Assembly: GCF_010728925.1 (NCBI RefSeq)
Contig: NZ_AP022608.1
Location: 3,162,001-3,226,000 of the forward strand
Length of the DNA stretch: 64,000 bases
Direction of reading: 5' to 3'
Source of the DNA: Mycolicibacterium gadium
GTDB taxonomy: Bacteria > Actinomycetota > Actinomycetes > Mycobacteriales > Mycobacteriaceae
Shown here: piece by piece, positions 63,125 through 64,000 of the stretch
Numbering within the stretch: the first letter of the stretch is position 1
How the letters are laid out: each line of letters begins with the position of its first letter
The notes under the pieces: model-generated
What the model was told of the DNA's origin: nothing
Database searches by the model: none
Seen by the model: the letters and a program-made list of their open reading frames with translations, nothing else
Translations under genes and position numbers: made by a program

Positions 63125-64000
63125 TCACCGACGCAATATGGCGAGAGCACCTGAACCCCATCCGCCGCCCATACCGGTCACTACGGCCAACTCCGCGTCG
63201 TGGACCTGGCGCTCCGCTAAGCCCCCGCGCAGTTGCCGCACCGCCTCGACCAGATTGTTCATCCCTTGCACGTGCGCTTCGGAGAGCAAACCGCCATTGA
63301 GATTCGTCGGCAACAGGCCGTCCGCGGCGATACACCCGTCGAGTACAAAATCCGCTGCTTCGCCCGGCTTGCAGAATCCGGCCGCTTCGATCTGCCGCAA
63401 CACGTTGACAGTGAAACTGTCGTAAACCTCGAGCAGATCGATATCAGACGGGGCGACACCGGCGTCGGCAAACGCGCGCGGCGCCGCCTCGGCGAGCCCG
63501 ATCTCCAATGGATCGGCCCTGTTGGCGAATTCGTCGACGGGAAATGGGCGACCTTCCGCCACGCTCATCACAAACACCGGCCGGTGCGGGCCGTCAGCCG
63601 CACATTCGGCCCCTGATACCACCACCGCTGCTGCGCCGTCGGTCTCCAAACTGCAATCGAACAAACACAACGGCGAACTGATCGGTGGAGCGTCGAGGTA
63701 GTCCTGCATCGTCAACTCACGGCCGCACATCACCGCATTCGAGTTGAGCTGCGCGTTAGCACGAAACGCAACTGCCACCGCCCCCATCGCTTCAGGCGGC
63801 ACGTCATACTTGCGGACGTAGCGGTCGGCCACGAGCGCATACTGGTGCACCGCCGACACCGCGCCCTGTGGCGCGTAATAATCCCGGACAACCTTGCCTA
63901 TCGCCATGTCCGCGCTCGATGCCATCCCGCGGGCACGCGGACCTGAGTATCCACACCAGCCCGCGGGAATGAGGACATGGCGAGCGACGCCCGACCAAAC
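63125..64000 (-). CDS. Thiolase-like lipid-transfer/aldolase protein, N-terminus beyond window
   Basis: The visible C-terminal 291 residues run open to the right edge; upstream of the apparent start at 63925 the frame continues as GWCGYSGPRARG, so the N-terminus lies outside. Features are CGRELTMQDYLDAPPISSPLCLFDCSLETDGAAAVV-type segments (about 80-115 of the open part), LLEVYDSFTVNVL, NLNGGLLSEAHVQGMNN with the His of the thiolase fold, and VVTGMGGGWGSGALAIL at the end. With DUF35 it could form an Ltp2-like retro-aldolase that removes a side-chain unit. Confidence 0.85.
   Translation of the reverse strand, partial: VWSGVARHVLIPAGWCGYSGPRARGMASSADMAIGKVVRDYYAPQGAVSAVHQYALVADRYVRKYDVPPEAMGAVAVAFRANAQLNSNAVMCGRELTMQDYLDAPPISSPLCLFDCSLETDGAAAVVVSGAECAADGPHRPVFVMSVAEGRPFPVDEFANRADPLEIGLAEAAPRAFADAGVAPSDIDLLEVYDSFTVNVLRQIEAAGFCKPGEAADFVLDGCIAADGLLPTNLNGGLLSEAHVQGMNNLVEAVRQLRGGLAERQVHDAELAVVTGMGGGWGSGALAILRR

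Overview
The window looks like the chromosome of a fast-growing environmental mycobacterium (Mycolicibacterium-type). It is GC-rich, mycobacterial families recur (RpfB, Pks16, an LpqN-type lipoprotein, a PE-PPE-domain hydrolase, a KATmt-like acetyltransferase), and about positions 1-26600 follow the gene neighbourhood I know from M. tuberculosis Rv0998-Rv1013. This rests on recognising protein families; no database search was run.

Core block (1-34412). From the left: an ABC exporter pair, pks16, ispE, a Ser/Thr kinase on the opposite strand, ksgA, rpfB, tatD and metG. Next come two tandem copies of an FAD oxidoreductase plus ECF41 sigma factor module, each preceded by the same promoter (TGTCAC-N16-GTGTC). 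Then pabB, rsmI, the protein mannosyltransferase pmt, arcA, a soxR gene behind a clear SoxR operator, an AlkB-like repair gene behind a LexA box, secreted proteins and lipoproteins, an AroE-like dehydrogenase, a KATmt-like acetyltransferase, an SDR, a LigD-type primase-polymerase, a phosphotransferase-fold protein, a HlyIII-type membrane protein, an enoyl-CoA hydratase, a peroxiredoxin fused to DUF742, and a DUF35/thiolase pair.

Island boundary (34432-38400). A 50-bp copy of only the 3' part of a tRNA-Ala(CGC) gene marks an apparent attachment site. Close by lie a small excisionase-like gene, a second imperfect copy of part of the same tRNA, a tmRNA-like T-arm fragment, and a complete IS21-family element with a 6-bp target duplication. 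No intact tRNA-Ala occurs to the right within the window, so the island probably runs past base 64000.

Island interior (38400-64000). A decayed zone (MarR gene, TetR relic, cupin, CAP-family secreted protein) leads to a DHDPS-family plus ketopantoate-reductase-like operon and an AraC regulator. From 45420 to the right edge nearly everything is on the minus strand and catabolic. There are three Rieske ring-hydroxylating oxygenase alpha/beta pairs, two small CxxYxxC ferredoxins, two unrelated extradiol dioxygenases (type I and LigB type), SDR, MocA and 3-hydroxyisobutyrate-dehydrogenase-like dehydrogenases, a class II aldolase-fold protein, a meta-cleavage-type hydrolase, a MarR regulator, a cupin, and a hydratase/DUF35/thiolase set typical of acyl-CoA side-chain removal. 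Together they suggest breakdown of a carboxylated or side-chain-bearing aromatic or polycyclic compound. The substrate cannot be read from the sequence. No ferredoxin reductase and no 2-hydroxypentadienoate hydratase/aldolase genes were seen in the window.
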